Assembly (NCBI GenBank): GCA_900317155.1 | Contig: ONFO01000046.1 | Span: 1 to 34,749 of the forward strand | DNA: 34,749 bases | Reading direction: 5' to 3' | From: an uncultured Bacteroidales bacterium | Lineage (GTDB): Bacteria; Bacteroidota; Bacteroidia; Bacteroidales; F082 | Shown here: piece after piece, positions 1 through 8,817 of the stretch | Layout: every line of letters begins with the position of its first letter | How positions within the stretch are numbered: position 1 is the stretch's first letter | Program-made: the position numbers and the translations under genes | The notes under the pieces: model-generated | The model's database searches: none | The model's input: the letters and a program-made list of their open reading frames with translations, nothing else | Told to the model about the DNA's origin: nothing

Positions 1-1
1 G

Positions 2-337
2 AACGATACCCCGACATCACCTTACAAGATGCGCCTTGTGGCCGACATGATCAGAGGCCAAAAGGTGGAGTTGGCACTGCACTCGTTGCAATACTCGACT
101 AAGGACGCCGCCAAGCCGGTTTACAAGCTGCTCCGTTCGGCCATCGCCAACTGGGAAGCCAAGAACGAAGGCAAGCGCGTTGAAGACAGCAACCTCTACG
201 TGAAAGAGATTTGGGTTGACGAAGGCCGTACGCTGAAGCGTATTCAGGCTGCCCCTCACGGACGTGCATTTCACATCCGCAAGCGCTCGAACCACGTTAC
301 GATCATTGTGGACAGCAGAATTGCTAACGAAGAATAA
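2..337 (+). CDS. rplV: 50S ribosomal protein uL22 (5' partial)
   Basis: The reading frame is open from base 2, so the start codon lies before the window. The visible 111 residues open with a [15 protein letters not shown] stretch typical of L22. They end with the conserved [15 protein letters not shown] hairpin, whose loop lines the exit tunnel in the 50S subunit. The match to Bacteroidota L22 is continuous with no gap. It is followed 24 bases later by rpsC, the usual S10-operon order. Confidence 0.97.
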   Translation, partial: NDTPTSPYKMRLVADMIRGQKVELALHSLQYSTKDAAKPVYKLLRSAIANWEAKNEGKRVEDSNLYVKEIWVDEGRTLKRIQAAPHGRAFHIRKRSNHVTIIVDSRIANEE

Positions 338-361
338 TTGGAGAATAAAAAGATTTAAATA

Positions 362-994
362 ATGGGACAAAAAACTAATCCTATAGGTCTTAGACTGGGA
401 GTCATCAAAGGATGGGACTCCAATTGGTTTGGCGGAAAAGACTTTTCGGCTAAGCTCGTTGAGGACGACAAGATCCGCAAGTATCTGAACGCCCGTCTCG
501 GCAAAGCCGGCATCTCAAAGATCGCCATCGAACGTTCCTTGAAGTATGTCACTGTCACCATCTTTACTGCTCGTCCGGGCATGATCATCGGCAAGGGCGG
601 CGAGGAAGTCGACAAGCTGAAGAAAGAACTGGTGAAGCTCACCGGCAAGGAAATCCAAATCAACGCTTCGTTCGGTACCATGAGAATGGGTGCCGAGGGC
701 ATCAAGATCTTGATTTCGGGTCGTGTCGGAGGTGCCGAAATCGCACGTTCCGAGTCGTACAAGGAAGGCCGTATCCCGCTGCACACGCTGCGCGCCGACA
801 TCGACTACTCCTTGGTGGAAGCCCATACCTCATACGGCCGTCTCGGCATCAAGGTGTGGATCTGTAAAGGTGAAATTTATGGTAAGCCCGAGCTGGTTCC
901 CACATCCGTCAATGCTCCTGCTAAGAAGCAAGGTGGCGCCCCGCGTCCTGCCGGTCGTGGTCCCCGTCGTGGTGGTGAAGGCAAACGTAAATGA
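362..994 (+). CDS. rpsC: 30S ribosomal protein uS3, internally shortened
   Basis: This is the head protein of the 30S subunit near the mRNA entry site. The N-terminus ([13 protein letters not shown]), the KH-domain GxxG ([12 protein letters not shown], about residues 75-86) and the C-terminal domain ([33 protein letters not shown]) are all normal. The protein is 210 residues long. Aligned by eye with E. coli S3, only 5 residues separate QIN (99-101) from MRMG (107-110), where E. coli has 39. About 34 residues are therefore missing, in frame, at about base 665. The lost segment carries the conserved PELDA and FRRAMK motifs, including the counterparts of E. coli R131, R132 and K135. The rest of the gene is intact, so this is either a real internal deletion or an assembly error. 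The tail is rich in G, R and P. Confidence 0.93.
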   Translation: MGQKTNPIGLRLGVIKGWDSNWFGGKDFSAKLVEDDKIRKYLNARLGKAGISKIAIERSLKYVTVTIFTARPGMIIGKGGEEVDKLKKELVKLTGKEIQINASFGTMRMGAEGIKILISGRVGGAEIARSESYKEGRIPLHTLRADIDYSLVEAHTSYGRLGIKVWICKGEIYGKPELVPTSVNAPAKKQGGAPRPAGRGPRRGGEGKRK

Positions 995-1024
995 TCGTGT
1001 TTAATCTTTAAAAGTTGACTGAAT

Positions 1025-1444
1025 ATGTTACAACCTAAAAGACAAAAATACAGAAGGCCACAGAAAGGCAAGATGAAAGGTAACGCCCATCGCGCTCATC
1101 AACTTGCTTTCGGCTCTTTTGGAATCAAGACACTTGAAGAGGCTTGGATTACTGCCCGTCAGATCGAGGCCGCCCGTCAGGCCGTCACCCGTTACATGAA
1201 GCGTGAAGGCCAAATCTGGATCCGCATCTTCCCCGACAAACCCATCACAAGGAAGCCTTTGGATGTCCGTATGGGTAAAGGTAAGGGTGATCCCGAATTC
1301 TTTGTAGCTCGTGTTACCCCGGGTCACATGCTGTTCGAAGCCGAAGGCGTGCCGTTGGCCATCGCCAAGGAGGCTCTCCGTCTGGCCGCTCAGAAACTGC
1401 CCGTCAGCACGAAGTTTGTTGTTAGAAGAGATTACGTCGAATAA
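1025..1444 (+). CDS. rplP: 50S ribosomal protein uL16
   Basis: The 139-residue product begins [19 protein letters not shown]. It contains the signature block [25 protein letters not shown] and ends [17 protein letters not shown]16 binds 23S rRNA close to the peptidyl transferase centre and the A-site tRNA elbow. Length and alignment are normal for the order, a few residues shorter at the C-terminus than Bacteroides. It sits 30 bases after rpsC and 18 bases before rpmC. Confidence 0.98.
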   Translation: MLQPKRQKYRRPQKGKMKGNAHRAHQLAFGSFGIKTLEEAWITARQIEAARQAVTRYMKREGQIWIRIFPDKPITRKPLDVRMGKGKGDPEFFVARVTPGHMLFEAEGVPLAIAKEALRLAAQKLPVSTKFVVRRDYVE

Positions 1445-1462
1445 TTTGGAGGATAATATACA

Positions 1463-1663
1463 ATGAAAAAGCAAGAAGCAATCAGAGAGATGAGCACCAC
1501 CGACCTGAAAGAGCGTGTGGAGCAAGCCCGCGAGCAGCTGGTGAAGATGAGACTCAACCATGCCGTTTCGCCGCTCGACAATCCCAATCAGATTCGTGAA
1601 ACCCGCAAGAACATTGCCCGTTATCTGACCGAATTGAGAAGACGTGAACTGGAAAATAAATAA
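1463..1663 (+). CDS. rpmC: 50S ribosomal protein uL29
   Basis: This is a 66-residue, mostly helical and highly charged protein. It matches L29 through [15 protein letters not shown] at the N-terminus and the [20 protein letters not shown] helix near the end. L29 lies at the polypeptide exit site next to L23. The length is normal for the family, and gene order rplP-rpmC-rpsQ is standard. Confidence 0.96.
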   Translation: MKKQEAIREMSTTDLKERVEQAREQLVKMRLNHAVSPLDNPNQIRETRKNIARYLTELRRRELENK

Positions 1664-1680
1664 TTAAACGACGCAGAAAT

Positions 1681-1935
1681 ATGGAAAGAAACCTTAGAAA
1701 AGAAAGAATCGGCGTGGTCGTCAGCAACAAGATGCAGAAATCCATCGTCGTGGAAATCGAGCGTCGTGAGAAACACCCGATTTACGGCAAGTTCATCAAG
1801 AAAACCAGCCGTTTTATGGCTCATGACGAGAAAGAAGAGTGCAACATCGGCGACACCGTGCGCATCATGGAAACCCGTCCTCTGAGCAAGAGAAAACATT
1901 GGAGATTAGTAGAAATTATCGAAAAGGCTAAGTAA
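1681..1935 (+). CDS. rpsQ: 30S ribosomal protein uS17
   Basis: The protein has 84 residues and an OB-fold. Recognisable S17 blocks are [27 protein letters not shown] and the C-terminal [20 protein letters not shown]17 is a primary 16S rRNA binder in the body of the small subunit. The ATG at 1681 gives the expected N-terminus. Only one base separates its stop from the rplN start, which suggests translational coupling. Confidence 0.97.
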   Translation: MERNLRKERIGVVVSNKMQKSIVVEIERREKHPIYGKFIKKTSRFMAHDEKEECNIGDTVRIMETRPLSKRKHWRLVEIIEKAK

Positions 1936-1936
1936 A

Positions 1937-2305
1937 ATGATACAACAGGAAACCAGACTCGCAGTAGCTGACAATAGCGGTGCAAAGGAAGTCCTCTGCA
2001 TCAGAGTGTTGGGTGGAACCAAGAAGCGTTACGCCCACACGGGCGACATCATCGTCGTCACCGTGAAAAGCGCCATCCCGAGCGGTAACGTGAAGAAAGG
2101 AACCGTTTCGAAGGCAGTCGTAGTCCGCACCAAGAAGGAAACCCGTCGTGCCGACGGATCCTACATCCGCTTCGATGACAATGCTTGCGTGCTGCTGAAC
2201 CAGGCCGGTGAACTCATCGGCACCCGTATCTTCGGGCCAGTGGCTAGAGAGTTGCGTGAAAAGCAGTTCATGAAAATAGTTTCGCTCGCTCCAGAAGTGC
2301 TTTAA
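1937..2305 (+). CDS. rplN: 50S ribosomal protein uL14
   Basis: The 122-residue protein has the exact family length. It begins [27 protein letters not shown], carries the [18 protein letters not shown] block, and ends [28 protein letters not shown] with some spacing changes. L14 forms intersubunit bridges and is the docking site of the silencing factor RsfS. No anomaly is seen. Confidence 0.98.
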   Translation: MIQQETRLAVADNSGAKEVLCIRVLGGTKKRYAHTGDIIVVTVKSAIPSGNVKKGTVSKAVVVRTKKETRRADGSYIRFDDNACVLLNQAGELIGTRIFGPVARELREKQFMKIVSLAPEVL

Positions 2306-2328
2306 TCAACATTTAAAAACTGAAAGAA

Positions 2329-2646
2329 ATGAGCAAATTACATGTAAAGAAAGGCGACACCGTATTGGTCCTTTCAGGCAACGACAAAGGCAAGCAAGGT
2401 AAGATCCTTAGGGTCGATGTGAAGAAAGAAAGAGCTATCGTCGAAGGCGTTAGAATCATCTCCAAGCACACCCGTCCCAACGCGGAACATCCTCAAGGTG
2501 GCATCATCAAACAAGAAGCCCCTATCCATATCTCCAACCTCATGGTGGTCGACTCGACCGGCAAACCCTCGAGGATTGGGCGTAAGAAAGACGAGAACGG
2601 CAAATTGGTCCGTTATTCAAAGAAATCAGGTGAAATCATTAAGTAA
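2329..2646 (+). CDS. rplX: 50S ribosomal protein uL24
   Basis: The protein has 105 residues. A KOW motif covers about residues 5-32 ([21 protein letters not shown]), followed by [13 protein letters not shown], a typical L24 loop. L24 is one of the two initiators of 50S assembly. The C-terminal lysine-rich tail ([18 protein letters not shown]) is normal for Bacteroidales. Its stop is two bases before the rplE start. Confidence 0.97.
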   Translation: MSKLHVKKGDTVLVLSGNDKGKQGKILRVDVKKERAIVEGVRIISKHTRPNAEHPQGGIIKQEAPIHISNLMVVDSTGKPSRIGRKKDENGKLVRYSKKSGEIIK

Positions 2647-2648
2647 TC

Positions 2649-3206
2649 ATGAACTATCAACCCAGACTTAGAGGACAATACAAGAGTGAGATCGTGCCTG
2701 CATTGATGGAAGAGTTCCACTACAAGAGCGTGATGCAGGTTCCACGGCTTCTGAAAATCTCACTCAATCAGGGCATCGGCGCAGCTTTGGCCGATAAGAA
2801 ACTGATCGACTACGGTGTTGAGGAGATGTCCGCAATCACCGGTCAAAAAGCCGTACCTACCATTTCAAAGCACGACGTCAGTAACTTCAAGCTGCGTCGT
2901 GGCAACCCGATCGGCGTCCACGTTACGCTGCGCGGCGACAAGATGTACGAGTTTCTCGAACGCTTGGTCTGTGTAGCCCTTCCGCGTGTGCGCGACTTCA
3001 GGGGTATCAACGACAAAGGCTTCGACGGCCGCGGTAACTACAGCTTCGGCATCACCGAGCAAATCATCTTCCCCGAAATCGACATCGAGAAGGTCGTGAA
3101 GATGAACGGTATGAACATCACCTTCGTCACTTCAGCCAAGACCGACCAAGAGGCATTGGCTTTGTTGAAACATTTTGGTCTTCCCTTTAAAAATCAAAAC
3201 AAGTAA
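2649..3206 (+). CDS. rplE: 50S ribosomal protein uL5
   Basis: The 185-residue protein contains the L5 signatures [22 protein letters not shown], and [33 protein letters not shown]5 binds 5S rRNA in the central protuberance. Length matches the Bacteroidales family and there are no gaps. It is tightly packed with rplX upstream and rpsN three bases downstream. Confidence 0.98.
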   Translation: MNYQPRLRGQYKSEIVPALMEEFHYKSVMQVPRLLKISLNQGIGAALADKKLIDYGVEEMSAITGQKAVPTISKHDVSNFKLRRGNPIGVHVTLRGDKMYEFLERLVCVALPRVRDFRGINDKGFDGRGNYSFGITEQIIFPEIDIEKVVKMNGMNITFVTSAKTDQEALALLKHFGLPFKNQNK

Positions 3207-3209
3207 ACT

Positions 3210-3479
3210 ATGGCTAAAGAATCAATGAAAGCGCGTGAGCGCAAGAGAGCAAAGATGGTCGCGAAATATGCTGAGAAACGCGCTGCCCTGAAAGCAGCCG
3301 GCGATTACGAAGGCCTCCAGAAACTGCCGAAAAACTCGTGCCCCGTCCGCCTGCACAACCGTTGCAAGCTCAGCGGTCGTCCGAAAGGTTATATGCGCCA
3401 GTTTGGCATTTCGCGTATTGATTTCCGTGAGATGGCCCTCAAAGGCCTCATCCCGGGCGTAAAGAAAGCTAGTTGGTAA
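3210..3479 (+). CDS. rpsN: 30S ribosomal protein uS14 (zinc-free form)
   Basis: The 89-residue protein shows [27 protein letters not shown] and ends [11 protein letters not shown], both diagnostic of S14. It lacks the paired CxxC motifs of the 61-residue zinc-binding form, so it is the longer C-minus type usual in this phylum. S14 sits in the head of the 30S subunit. The ATG at 3210 gives the expected [13 protein letters not shown] start. Confidence 0.97.
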   Translation: MAKESMKARERKRAKMVAKYAEKRAALKAAGDYEGLQKLPKNSCPVRLHNRCKLSGRPKGYMRQFGISRIDFREMALKGLIPGVKKASW

Positions 3480-3501
3480 ACATTTTAAGATTGATTGAAA
3501 G

Positions 3502-3906
3502 ATGAATACAGACCCTATAGCAGATTATCTGACTCGCATCCGCAATGCGAATAGTGCCAAGCATAGAATCGTTGAGATCCCCGCTTCGAACATGAAGAAG
3601 GCCATCACGAAGATCCTCTTCGAGAAGGGCTACATCCTCAACTACAAGTTCGAAGAAGGTGAGAAGAAATCACAGAATGTCATTAAGATCGCTCTTAAGT
3701 ACCATCCTGTGACTAAATTGCCTGCCATCACGACCATCGACCGCGTCTCGCGTCCTGGCCTGAGAAGGTATGCTGATAGTGAAAACCTGCCGCGTGTGAT
3801 GAATGGCCTCGGTATCGCCATCATCTCCACCTCGCAGGGTGTGATGACCGACAAGGAAGCCCGCAAGCTCCACATCGGCGGTGAAGTGATTTGTTACGTT
3901 AGCTAA
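3502..3906 (+). CDS. rpsH: 30S ribosomal protein uS8
   Basis: The protein is 134 residues long. The N-terminal [15 protein letters not shown] and the C-terminal [32 protein letters not shown] blocks are the classic S8 signatures. In E. coli S8 binds helix 21 of 16S rRNA and also represses its own operon. I did not find an obvious copy of that regulatory structure here. It sits 22 bases after rpsN. Confidence 0.97.
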   Translation: MNTDPIADYLTRIRNANSAKHRIVEIPASNMKKAITKILFEKGYILNYKFEEGEKKSQNVIKIALKYHPVTKLPAITTIDRVSRPGLRRYADSENLPRVMNGLGIAIISTSQGVMTDKEARKLHIGGEVICYVS

Positions 3907-3924
3907 TTATAGGAGATAGAAAGT

Positions 3925-4482
3925 ATGTCAAGAATTGGTAAATTGCCTATCGCCATCCCCGCTGGCGTAACGGTCGACATCAAAGACGGTGTCATCACGG
4001 TTAAAGGTAAGTTAGGTGAACTTTCGCAGAAGTTCGGCGACGGCGTCATCCTCGAGATGGAAGATGGCCATCTGCACGTGAAGCCCAATGAAGCTACCAC
4101 CGCTGGCAAGCCGGGTGCTTTGCACGGACTCTATCGCGCCCTCATTGCCAACATGGTCAAGGGTGTAAGCGAAGGTTTTGAAACGGTGCAGGAATTTGTC
4201 GGTGTCGGTTATAAGGCCGAGGCCAAGGGACAAATCCTCGAAATGGCTCTGGGCTTCTCCCACAACATCTTCATGGAGATGCCTCCGGAGATTAAGATTG
4301 AAACCATCAACGAGAGAGGTAAGAACCCCATCTTGAAGATGCGTTCATACGACAAACAACTTCTTGGTCAGGTGGCCGCAAAGATCCGCTCGATGCGTAA
4401 GCCTGAACCTTATAAGGGTAAGGGTATCAAGTTCGAAGGCGAAGTCCTGAGACGTAAGGCAGGTAAGGCTGCTGGTAAGTAA
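3925..4482 (+). CDS. rplF: 50S ribosomal protein uL6
   Basis: The 185-residue product begins MSRIGKLPIAIPAGV. It carries the second-domain signature KRxYDK-type motif as RSYDKQLLGQVAAKIRSMRKPEPYKGKGI, where the usual L6 block reads RKPEPYKGKGI. L6 lies near the factor-binding site of the 50S subunit. Length and both tandem domains appear complete. Confidence 0.97.
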   Translation: MSRIGKLPIAIPAGVTVDIKDGVITVKGKLGELSQKFGDGVILEMEDGHLHVKPNEATTAGKPGALHGLYRALIANMVKGVSEGFETVQEFVGVGYKAEAKGQILEMALGFSHNIFMEMPPEIKIETINERGKNPILKMRSYDKQLLGQVAAKIRSMRKPEPYKGKGIKFEGEVLRRKAGKAAGK

Positions 4483-4513
4483 AGATTAATACCTCAGTAA
4501 GAAAAGTAACAAA

Positions 4514-4870
4514 ATGGCAAAAACTAAAGAAGAGAGAAGACAGTTCATCAAGAAGAGCATCAGAAAGAAGATTTCTGGTACCGCCCAGCGTCCGCGCATG
4601 TCTGTCTTCAGAAGCAACAAGCAAATCTATGTGCAGCTGATTGACGACGAAGTCGGCAAGACTCTGGCTGCCGCCAGTTCCCGCGAGAACGGCATCGAAA
4701 ATGAAAAGATTACGAAAACCGAACAGGCCGCTAAGGTTGGTGCTCTGATCGCTGAGAAGGCCAAGGCCGCCGGCATCGAGACCGTCGTGTTCGATCGTAA
4801 TGGTTATTTGTATCACGGTAGAGTGAAGTCGCTGGCCGACGCAGCTCGTAATGGAGGATTAAAATTCTAA
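4514..4870 (+). CDS. rplR: 50S ribosomal protein uL18
   Basis: The 118-residue protein has the basic N-terminus ([34 protein letters not shown]). It ends with the typical [29 protein letters not shown]18 bridges 5S and 23S rRNA in the central protuberance. The length is normal. The stop is five bases from the rpsE start. Confidence 0.97.
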   Translation: MAKTKEERRQFIKKSIRKKISGTAQRPRMSVFRSNKQIYVQLIDDEVGKTLAAASSRENGIENEKITKTEQAAKVGALIAEKAKAAGIETVVFDRNGYLYHGRVKSLADAARNGGLKF

Positions 4871-4875
4871 TTGTC

Positions 4876-5394
4876 ATGGCAGAAGTTAATGTAAAAAGAG
4901 TAAAGTCTAGCGAAATCGAGTTCAAGGAACGTCTCGTTAGCATCAACCGCGTCACCAAGGTGACCAAAGGTGGTCGTACTTTCACTTTCGCAGCACTGGT
5001 TGTCGTCGGCAATGAGAACGGCGTCGTCGGTTACGGACTTGGCAAGGCCAAGGAAGCCACCGCTGCTATCCAGAAGGGCGTTGATGACGCCAAGAAGAAC
5101 CTGGTGAAGGTTCCCGTTCTGAACGGCACGCTGCCCCACGAGCAATACGGCAAGTATAGCGGCGCTTACGTCTACATCCAACCCGCTACTCCTGGTACCG
5201 GTGTCATCGCCGGTGGTGCCATGCGTGCCGTCCTTGAGAGCGTTGGCGTGAAGAACGTGATGGCCAAGTCGAAGGGCTCCTCCAACCCCCACTCGGTGGT
5301 GAAGGCCACTTTCGACGCTCTGACCAGAATGCGCGATGCCTACACCGTCGCACAATTGAGAGGTGTGGATTTGGATACTGTGTTTAACGGATAA
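4876..5394 (+). CDS. rpsE: 30S ribosomal protein uS5
   Basis: The 172-residue protein has the dsRNA-binding-like N-terminal block [21 protein letters not shown] followed by [16 protein letters not shown]. The C-terminal domain has [44 protein letters not shown]5 contributes to decoding accuracy and, with uS3 and uS4, to the mRNA entry site. The family alignment is complete, so the shortening seen in uS3 does not extend to this entry-site partner. Confidence 0.98.
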   Translation: MAEVNVKRVKSSEIEFKERLVSINRVTKVTKGGRTFTFAALVVVGNENGVVGYGLGKAKEATAAIQKGVDDAKKNLVKVPVLNGTLPHEQYGKYSGAYVYIQPATPGTGVIAGGAMRAVLESVGVKNVMAKSKGSSNPHSVVKATFDALTRMRDAYTVAQLRGVDLDTVFNG

Positions 5395-5407
5395 AACTTT
5401 TGAAACG

Positions 5408-5590
5408 ATGAAAATAGTAAGAATCACCCAAGTCAGAAGTGGCATCGGAAGACCACAAGATCAAAAGGACACTTTGAGGTCACTCAAGCTGAGAAAGATG
5501 CATCAGTCGGTTGAGGTCGACATGGATGACCCCAGCGTGGCTGGTATGGTGAACAAAATTGCTCACCTTCTCAAGATCGAAGAAATCTAA
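5408..5590 (+). CDS. rpmD: 50S ribosomal protein uL30
   Basis: The product is 60 residues starting at the ATG at 5408 (MKIVRITQVRSGIGRPQDQK). An earlier in-frame ATG at 5363 lies inside rpsE and would add 15 unrelated residues, so it is rejected. The conserved TLRSLKLRKMHQSVEVDMDDPSVAGMVNKIAHLL pattern fits bacterial L30. It sits 13 bases after rpsE. Confidence 0.97.
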   Translation: MKIVRITQVRSGIGRPQDQKDTLRSLKLRKMHQSVEVDMDDPSVAGMVNKIAHLLKIEEI

Positions 5591-5618
5591 TTGTTGAACT
5601 TATCAAATCTACACTACT

Positions 5619-6071
5619 ATGGATTTAAGTAATCTCAAACCAGCAAAAGGTTCTACAAAGGAAAAGAAAAGATTAGGCCGTGGCCAAGGTTCAGGAAGAG
5701 GCGGCACGTCAACGCGCGGTCACAAGGGTGCTCAAGCACGCTCGGGCGCGAAGCGTAAGATCGGCTTCCAAGGCGGTCAGATGCCTCTCCAGCGTTTGGT
5801 TCCTAAGTTCGGTTTCAAGAACATGAATCGTATTGAGTATACCCCTGTCAATCTTGCAACTTTGCAGAAGCTTGCTGACAAAGGCATCACGGTTGTCACA
5901 CCCGAAGTGCTTGTTGAAAACGGTGTCACCCACAAGAAGGAGCTTGTCAAGATCCTTGGTCGTGGCGAATTGACTGCAAAATTGGAAGTTAGGGCTCACG
6001 CATTTTCCGCCAAGGCTAAAGAGATGATCGAAGCCGTCGGTGGCACTTGCGACAAATACGAAACGAAATGA
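5619..6071 (+). CDS. rplO: 50S ribosomal protein uL15
   Basis: The 150-residue protein has the glycine and arginine-rich N-terminus (RLGRGQGSGRGGTSTRGHKG) and the GFQGGQMPLQRLVPKFGF block of L15, followed by the globular C-terminal domain. L15 is a late-assembly 50S protein that winds through 23S rRNA. Its stop overlaps the secY start by four bases (ATGA), implying coupled translation. Confidence 0.98.
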   Translation: MDLSNLKPAKGSTKEKKRLGRGQGSGRGGTSTRGHKGAQARSGAKRKIGFQGGQMPLQRLVPKFGFKNMNRIEYTPVNLATLQKLADKGITVVTPEVLVENGVTHKKELVKILGRGELTAKLEVRAHAFSAKAKEMIEAVGGTCDKYETK

Positions 6072-7429
6072 AAAGATTGATTGAAACCATAAGGAACATC
6101 TTCAAGATTGAAGAGCTGCGTAAACGTATCCTGTTTACCATCCTCATCATCTTGGTCTATCGTTTCGGCTCGTTCGTCGTCATCCCTGGCATCGACCCGA
6201 ACCAGTTGTCAATCATTCAGAAGAGCAGTGAAGGCGGCCTTCTCGGTCTGTTGAACATGTTCTCTGGTGGCGCTTTCGGTAATGCCTCCATCTTCGCTTT
6301 GGGTATCATGCCTTACATCACCGCATCCATCATCATCCAATTGCTTGGCATGGCAGTGCCTTACTTCCAGCGCCTGCAAAAGGAGGGTGAAAGCGGTCGT
6401 AAGAAGCTGAACCAAATCATGCGTTATTTGACGGTGATTATCGTCTTCATCCAAGCTCCCGGTTATATCCGTAATGTGATCGAGCAGTTCAGGATGGCAG
6501 GTGCTGTCACCGCTGTTACTCCCTTTGACGGATCCGCTCCCGGTGTATTCTTCTGGATTTCATCGGTCGTCCTTCTTACTGCTGGCACCTTGTTTATCAT
6601 GTGGCTCGGCGAGAAGATTACCGACAGAGGTATTGGCAATGGTATTTCCCTCATCATTATGATCGGTATCATTGCCCGTCTGCCTGGTGCTTTCGTGGCC
6701 GAATGTGCAGCACGTTTCAACCAAGGTGGAACCGGCCTGCTGGTTCTTGTCATCGAGTTGATTGTGTTGTTCTTCGTGATGGTGGGCACTATCGCCCTCG
6801 TCCAAGGCACGCGCAAGATCCCGGTACAGTATGCCAAGCGTGTGGTTGGCAACCGCCAATACGGTGGTGTCCGTCAATACATCCCGCTGAAAGTGAATGC
6901 TGCTGGTGTTATGCCTATCATCTTCGCTCAGGCCATCATGTTCCTGCCCATCACCATTGCTGGTTTTAGACAGAGCGAGAGCCTGACGGGATTTGCCGCC
7001 GCTTTCACCAATATCAATGGTTTCTGGTACAACCTTGTGTTCTTCCTTATGATTATCGCCTTCACCTATTTCTATACGGCTGTGACGATGAACACCAACC
7101 AAATGGCGGAAGATATCAAGAAGAACGGTGGCTTCATTCCTGGCGTGAAGCCTGGTAAGAAGACGGCAGAATATCTTGACGACATCATGTCGCGTATAAC
7201 CTTGCCTGGATCCATCTTCCTCGGCATTGTGGCCATCATGCCTGCCATCGTTGCTTCACTCATGAACGTCACTACGGGATTCTCCCACTTCTATGGCGGA
7301 ACCTCGCTGTTGATTCTTGTGGGCGTTGTGCTTGACACTTTGCAACAAATCGAAAGCCACCTCTTGATGCATCACTACGATGGTCTCACCAAGACTGGCC
7401 GCATCAAAGGTCGTATTGGCAGAATGTAA
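6068..7429 (+). CDS. secY: Preprotein translocase subunit SecY
   Basis: The 453-residue protein is the channel of the Sec translocon. Ten hydrophobic segments can be traced, with the plug and second-helix region at GGLLGLLNMFSGGAFGNASIFALGIMPYITASIIIQLL. The cytosolic KKNGGFIPGVKPGKKTAEYLDDIMSRITLPG loop is also present. The start at 6068 (MKRLIETIRNIFKI) is chosen over an in-frame ATG at 6047 because the latter lies deep within rplO. The expected downstream map gene is missing. Confidence 0.98.
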   Translation: MKRLIETIRNIFKIEELRKRILFTILIILVYRFGSFVVIPGIDPNQLSIIQKSSEGGLLGLLNMFSGGAFGNASIFALGIMPYITASIIIQLLGMAVPYFQRLQKEGESGRKKLNQIMRYLTVIIVFIQAPGYIRNVIEQFRMAGAVTAVTPFDGSAPGVFFWISSVVLLTAGTLFIMWLGEKITDRGIGNGISLIIMIGIIARLPGAFVAECAARFNQGGTGLLVLVIELIVLFFVMVGTIALVQGTRKIPVQYAKRVVGNRQYGGVRQYIPLKVNAAGVMPIIFAQAIMFLPITIAGFRQSESLTGFAAAFTNINGFWYNLVFFLMIIAFTYFYTAVTMNTNQMAEDIKKNGGFIPGVKPGKKTAEYLDDIMSRITLPGSIFLGIVAIMPAIVASLMNVTTGFSHFYGGTSLLILVGVVLDTLQQIESHLLMHHYDGLTKTGRIKGRIGRM

Positions 7430-7470
7430 GTTTAAGTGTTCTTTGCCCATGGGAGCAAGACAAACCCAAG

Positions 7471-7512
7471 TTTCGGGAAACCTTCGGAAAATGTGCCGAA
7501 GGTTCCCCGAAA
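7471..7512. repeat. Large imperfect palindrome between secY and infA
   Basis: Two 17-base arms (7471-7487 and 7496-7512) pair with one mismatch around an 8-base loop. No T-run follows on the + strand, so it is not a canonical terminator. It sits 41 bases after the secY stop, in the place where map usually lies. It could be an RNA processing or attenuation structure, or a protein-binding dyad. Confidence 0.7.
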
Positions 7513-7589
7513 TGAAGGCAGAGTAAGGAGCCAAAATGGTGAAGATGAAGAAATTTGACAAAAATCACCTTCGTTTGGAAAAAAAATCT

Positions 7590-7613
7590 TACTTTTGCAG
7601 CCCGAAATTCGGG
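7590..7613 (+). promoter_or_regulatory. Probable infA promoter box with start-site palindrome
   Basis: TACTTTTG at 7590-7597 fits the Bacteroidota -7 consensus TAnnTTTG. A perfect palindrome, CCCGAAATTCGGG (7601-7613), begins about where transcription should start and would form a hairpin at the 5' end of the infA message. A TTTG lies 12 bases upstream rather than at the usual spacing of about 19, so the -33 element is uncertain. Confidence 0.5.
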
Positions 7614-7673
7614 TCCAGAATGGTGAAGGACAGAAGCAAATAACTAAATAATAAGTATTTGAAAGTATAAAGT

Positions 7674-7895
7674 ATGGTAAAACAATTGTCGATTGAACAG
7701 GAAGGCACAGTAGTGGAGGCATTGGGAAATGCCATGTTCCGCGTTGAGTTGGAGAACGGTTTGATTATCATCGCCACCATCTCCGGTAAGATGCGTATGC
7801 ACTATATCAAGATTCTGCCTGGCGACAAAGTCAAGTTGGAAATGTCTCCCTATGATTTGACAAAGGGCCGTATCACCTTCAGATACAAGAGTTAA
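7674..7895 (+). CDS. infA: Translation initiation factor IF-1
   Basis: The 73-residue S1-type OB-fold protein contains the diagnostic [44 protein letters not shown] and a terminal FRYKS. IF-1 occupies the A site of the 30S subunit during initiation. The length is normal. It begins the distal (alpha-operon) part of the cluster after a 244-base gap and probably has its own promoter. Confidence 0.98.
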   Translation: MVKQLSIEQEGTVVEALGNAMFRVELENGLIIIATISGKMRMHYIKILPGDKVKLEMSPYDLTKGRITFRYKS

Positions 7896-7913
7896 CTACA
7901 AAAGTATATTGAA

Positions 7914-8030
7914 ATGAAAGTTCAAGCATCTGTAAAGAAAAGATCTGCCGATTGCATCATCGTGAAGCGCAAGGGCAGAGTGTATGTGATTAATAAGAAG
8001 AACCCTAAAGAGAATCAGCGTCAGGGTTAA
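7914..8030 (+). CDS. rpmJ: 50S ribosomal protein bL36 (zinc-free form)
   Basis: This 38-residue gene reads [14 protein letters not shown] and ends NQRQG, both clear L36 signatures. Of the four zinc ligands of E. coli L36 (C11, C14, C27, H33) only the second remains, so this is the C-minus form. The position between infA and rpsM is standard for the alpha operon. Confidence 0.96.
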   Translation: MKVQASVKKRSADCIIVKRKGRVYVINKKNPKENQRQG

Positions 8031-8067
8031 TCTTGGTCGATAATTTTAAACTAAAGAATAAGATAAT

Positions 8068-8445
8068 ATGGCAAGAATCGCTGGTGTAGATATCCCGAGC
8101 AACAAGGCCGGTGAAATCTCATTAACCTACATTTACGGCATTGGCAGATCGCTGTCGAAGGAAATCCTGAACAAGGCAGGCGTTGAGCCCAGCAAGAAAG
8201 TCCAGGACTGGACCGACGACGAACAGAAAACCGTTCGTGACATCATCGCCGAACAGTACAAGACCGAAGGTGAACTTCGTGGTGAAGTTCAGATGAACAT
8301 TAAGCGTTTGATGGATATCGGTTGCTACAGAGGTATCCGTCATCGTGCTGGTTTGCCCGTCCGCGGACAAAGCACCAAAAACAACGCACGTACCCGTAAG
8401 GGCCGTAAGAAGACTGTCGCTAACAAGAAGAAAGCTACCAAGTAA
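8068..8445 (+). CDS. rpsM: 30S ribosomal protein uS13
   Basis: The 125-residue protein begins [26 protein letters not shown]. It ends with the tRNA-contacting basic tail [28 protein letters not shown]13 sits at the top of the head and forms bridges with the 50S central protuberance. The alignment is complete. Confidence 0.98.
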   Translation: MARIAGVDIPSNKAGEISLTYIYGIGRSLSKEILNKAGVEPSKKVQDWTDDEQKTVRDIIAEQYKTEGELRGEVQMNIKRLMDIGCYRGIRHRAGLPVRGQSTKNNARTRKGRKKTVANKKKATK

Positions 8446-8491
8446 TAGGTAGTTGGATCATATCTAATTATTAAAACCACACAATTAAAAA

Positions 8492-8791
8492 ATGGCAAAA
8501 AACAACAAAGTTACAAGGAAACGTGTTGTGAAGATTGAAGCAACGGGCATGGCTTTCGTGAAAGCTTCGTTCAACAACGTCATTGTTTCTTTGACCAACA
8601 ATGAAGGACAAGTCATTTCTTGGGCATCAGCAGGTAAGATGGGCTTTAAAGGCTCAAAGAAGAACACACCATACGCTGCTCAGATGGCTGTTCGTGCCAT
8701 CCACTCGATGGGTGTTGAGGTGACCGAAATCATCGACGTCACACCGCTGCCGCACAATGGATGCCGTCCTCCAAAACGTAGAAGAGTGTAA
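8492..8791 (+). CDS. rpsK: 30S ribosomal protein uS11, internally shortened
   Basis: The gene encodes 99 residues instead of about 129. The N-terminal part ([42 protein letters not shown]) and the C-terminal part ([23 protein letters not shown]) are textbook S11. Residue A66 runs directly into [11 protein letters not shown] at about base 8690. Exactly 30 residues that normally lie here are absent: the helix after YAAQ, the next strand and the near-universal VKGPGxGRE motif. The frame is kept. S11 forms the 30S platform contacting 16S rRNA near the E-site mRNA, and the lost motif is part of its core fold. This is either a true deletion or an assembly artefact. Confidence 0.93.
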   Translation: MAKNNKVTRKRVVKIEATGMAFVKASFNNVIVSLTNNEGQVISWASAGKMGFKGSKKNTPYAAQMAVRAIHSMGVEVTEIIDVTPLPHNGCRPPKRRRV

Positions 8792-8817
8792 AGTCGAACA
8801 ATTAAAAAACTTGAATT

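Noticed and set aside
7471-7512. A terminator after secY
   Set aside because: The palindrome is strong but has no T-run on the + strand, so it is listed as a repeat only.
7574-7597. TTTG at 12 bases from the -7 box, seen also at 13821, 16258 and, as TTGG, at 32352, as a new promoter spacing
   Set aside because: These regions are A/T rich, so short TTTG words occur often by chance. I cannot do the statistics needed.
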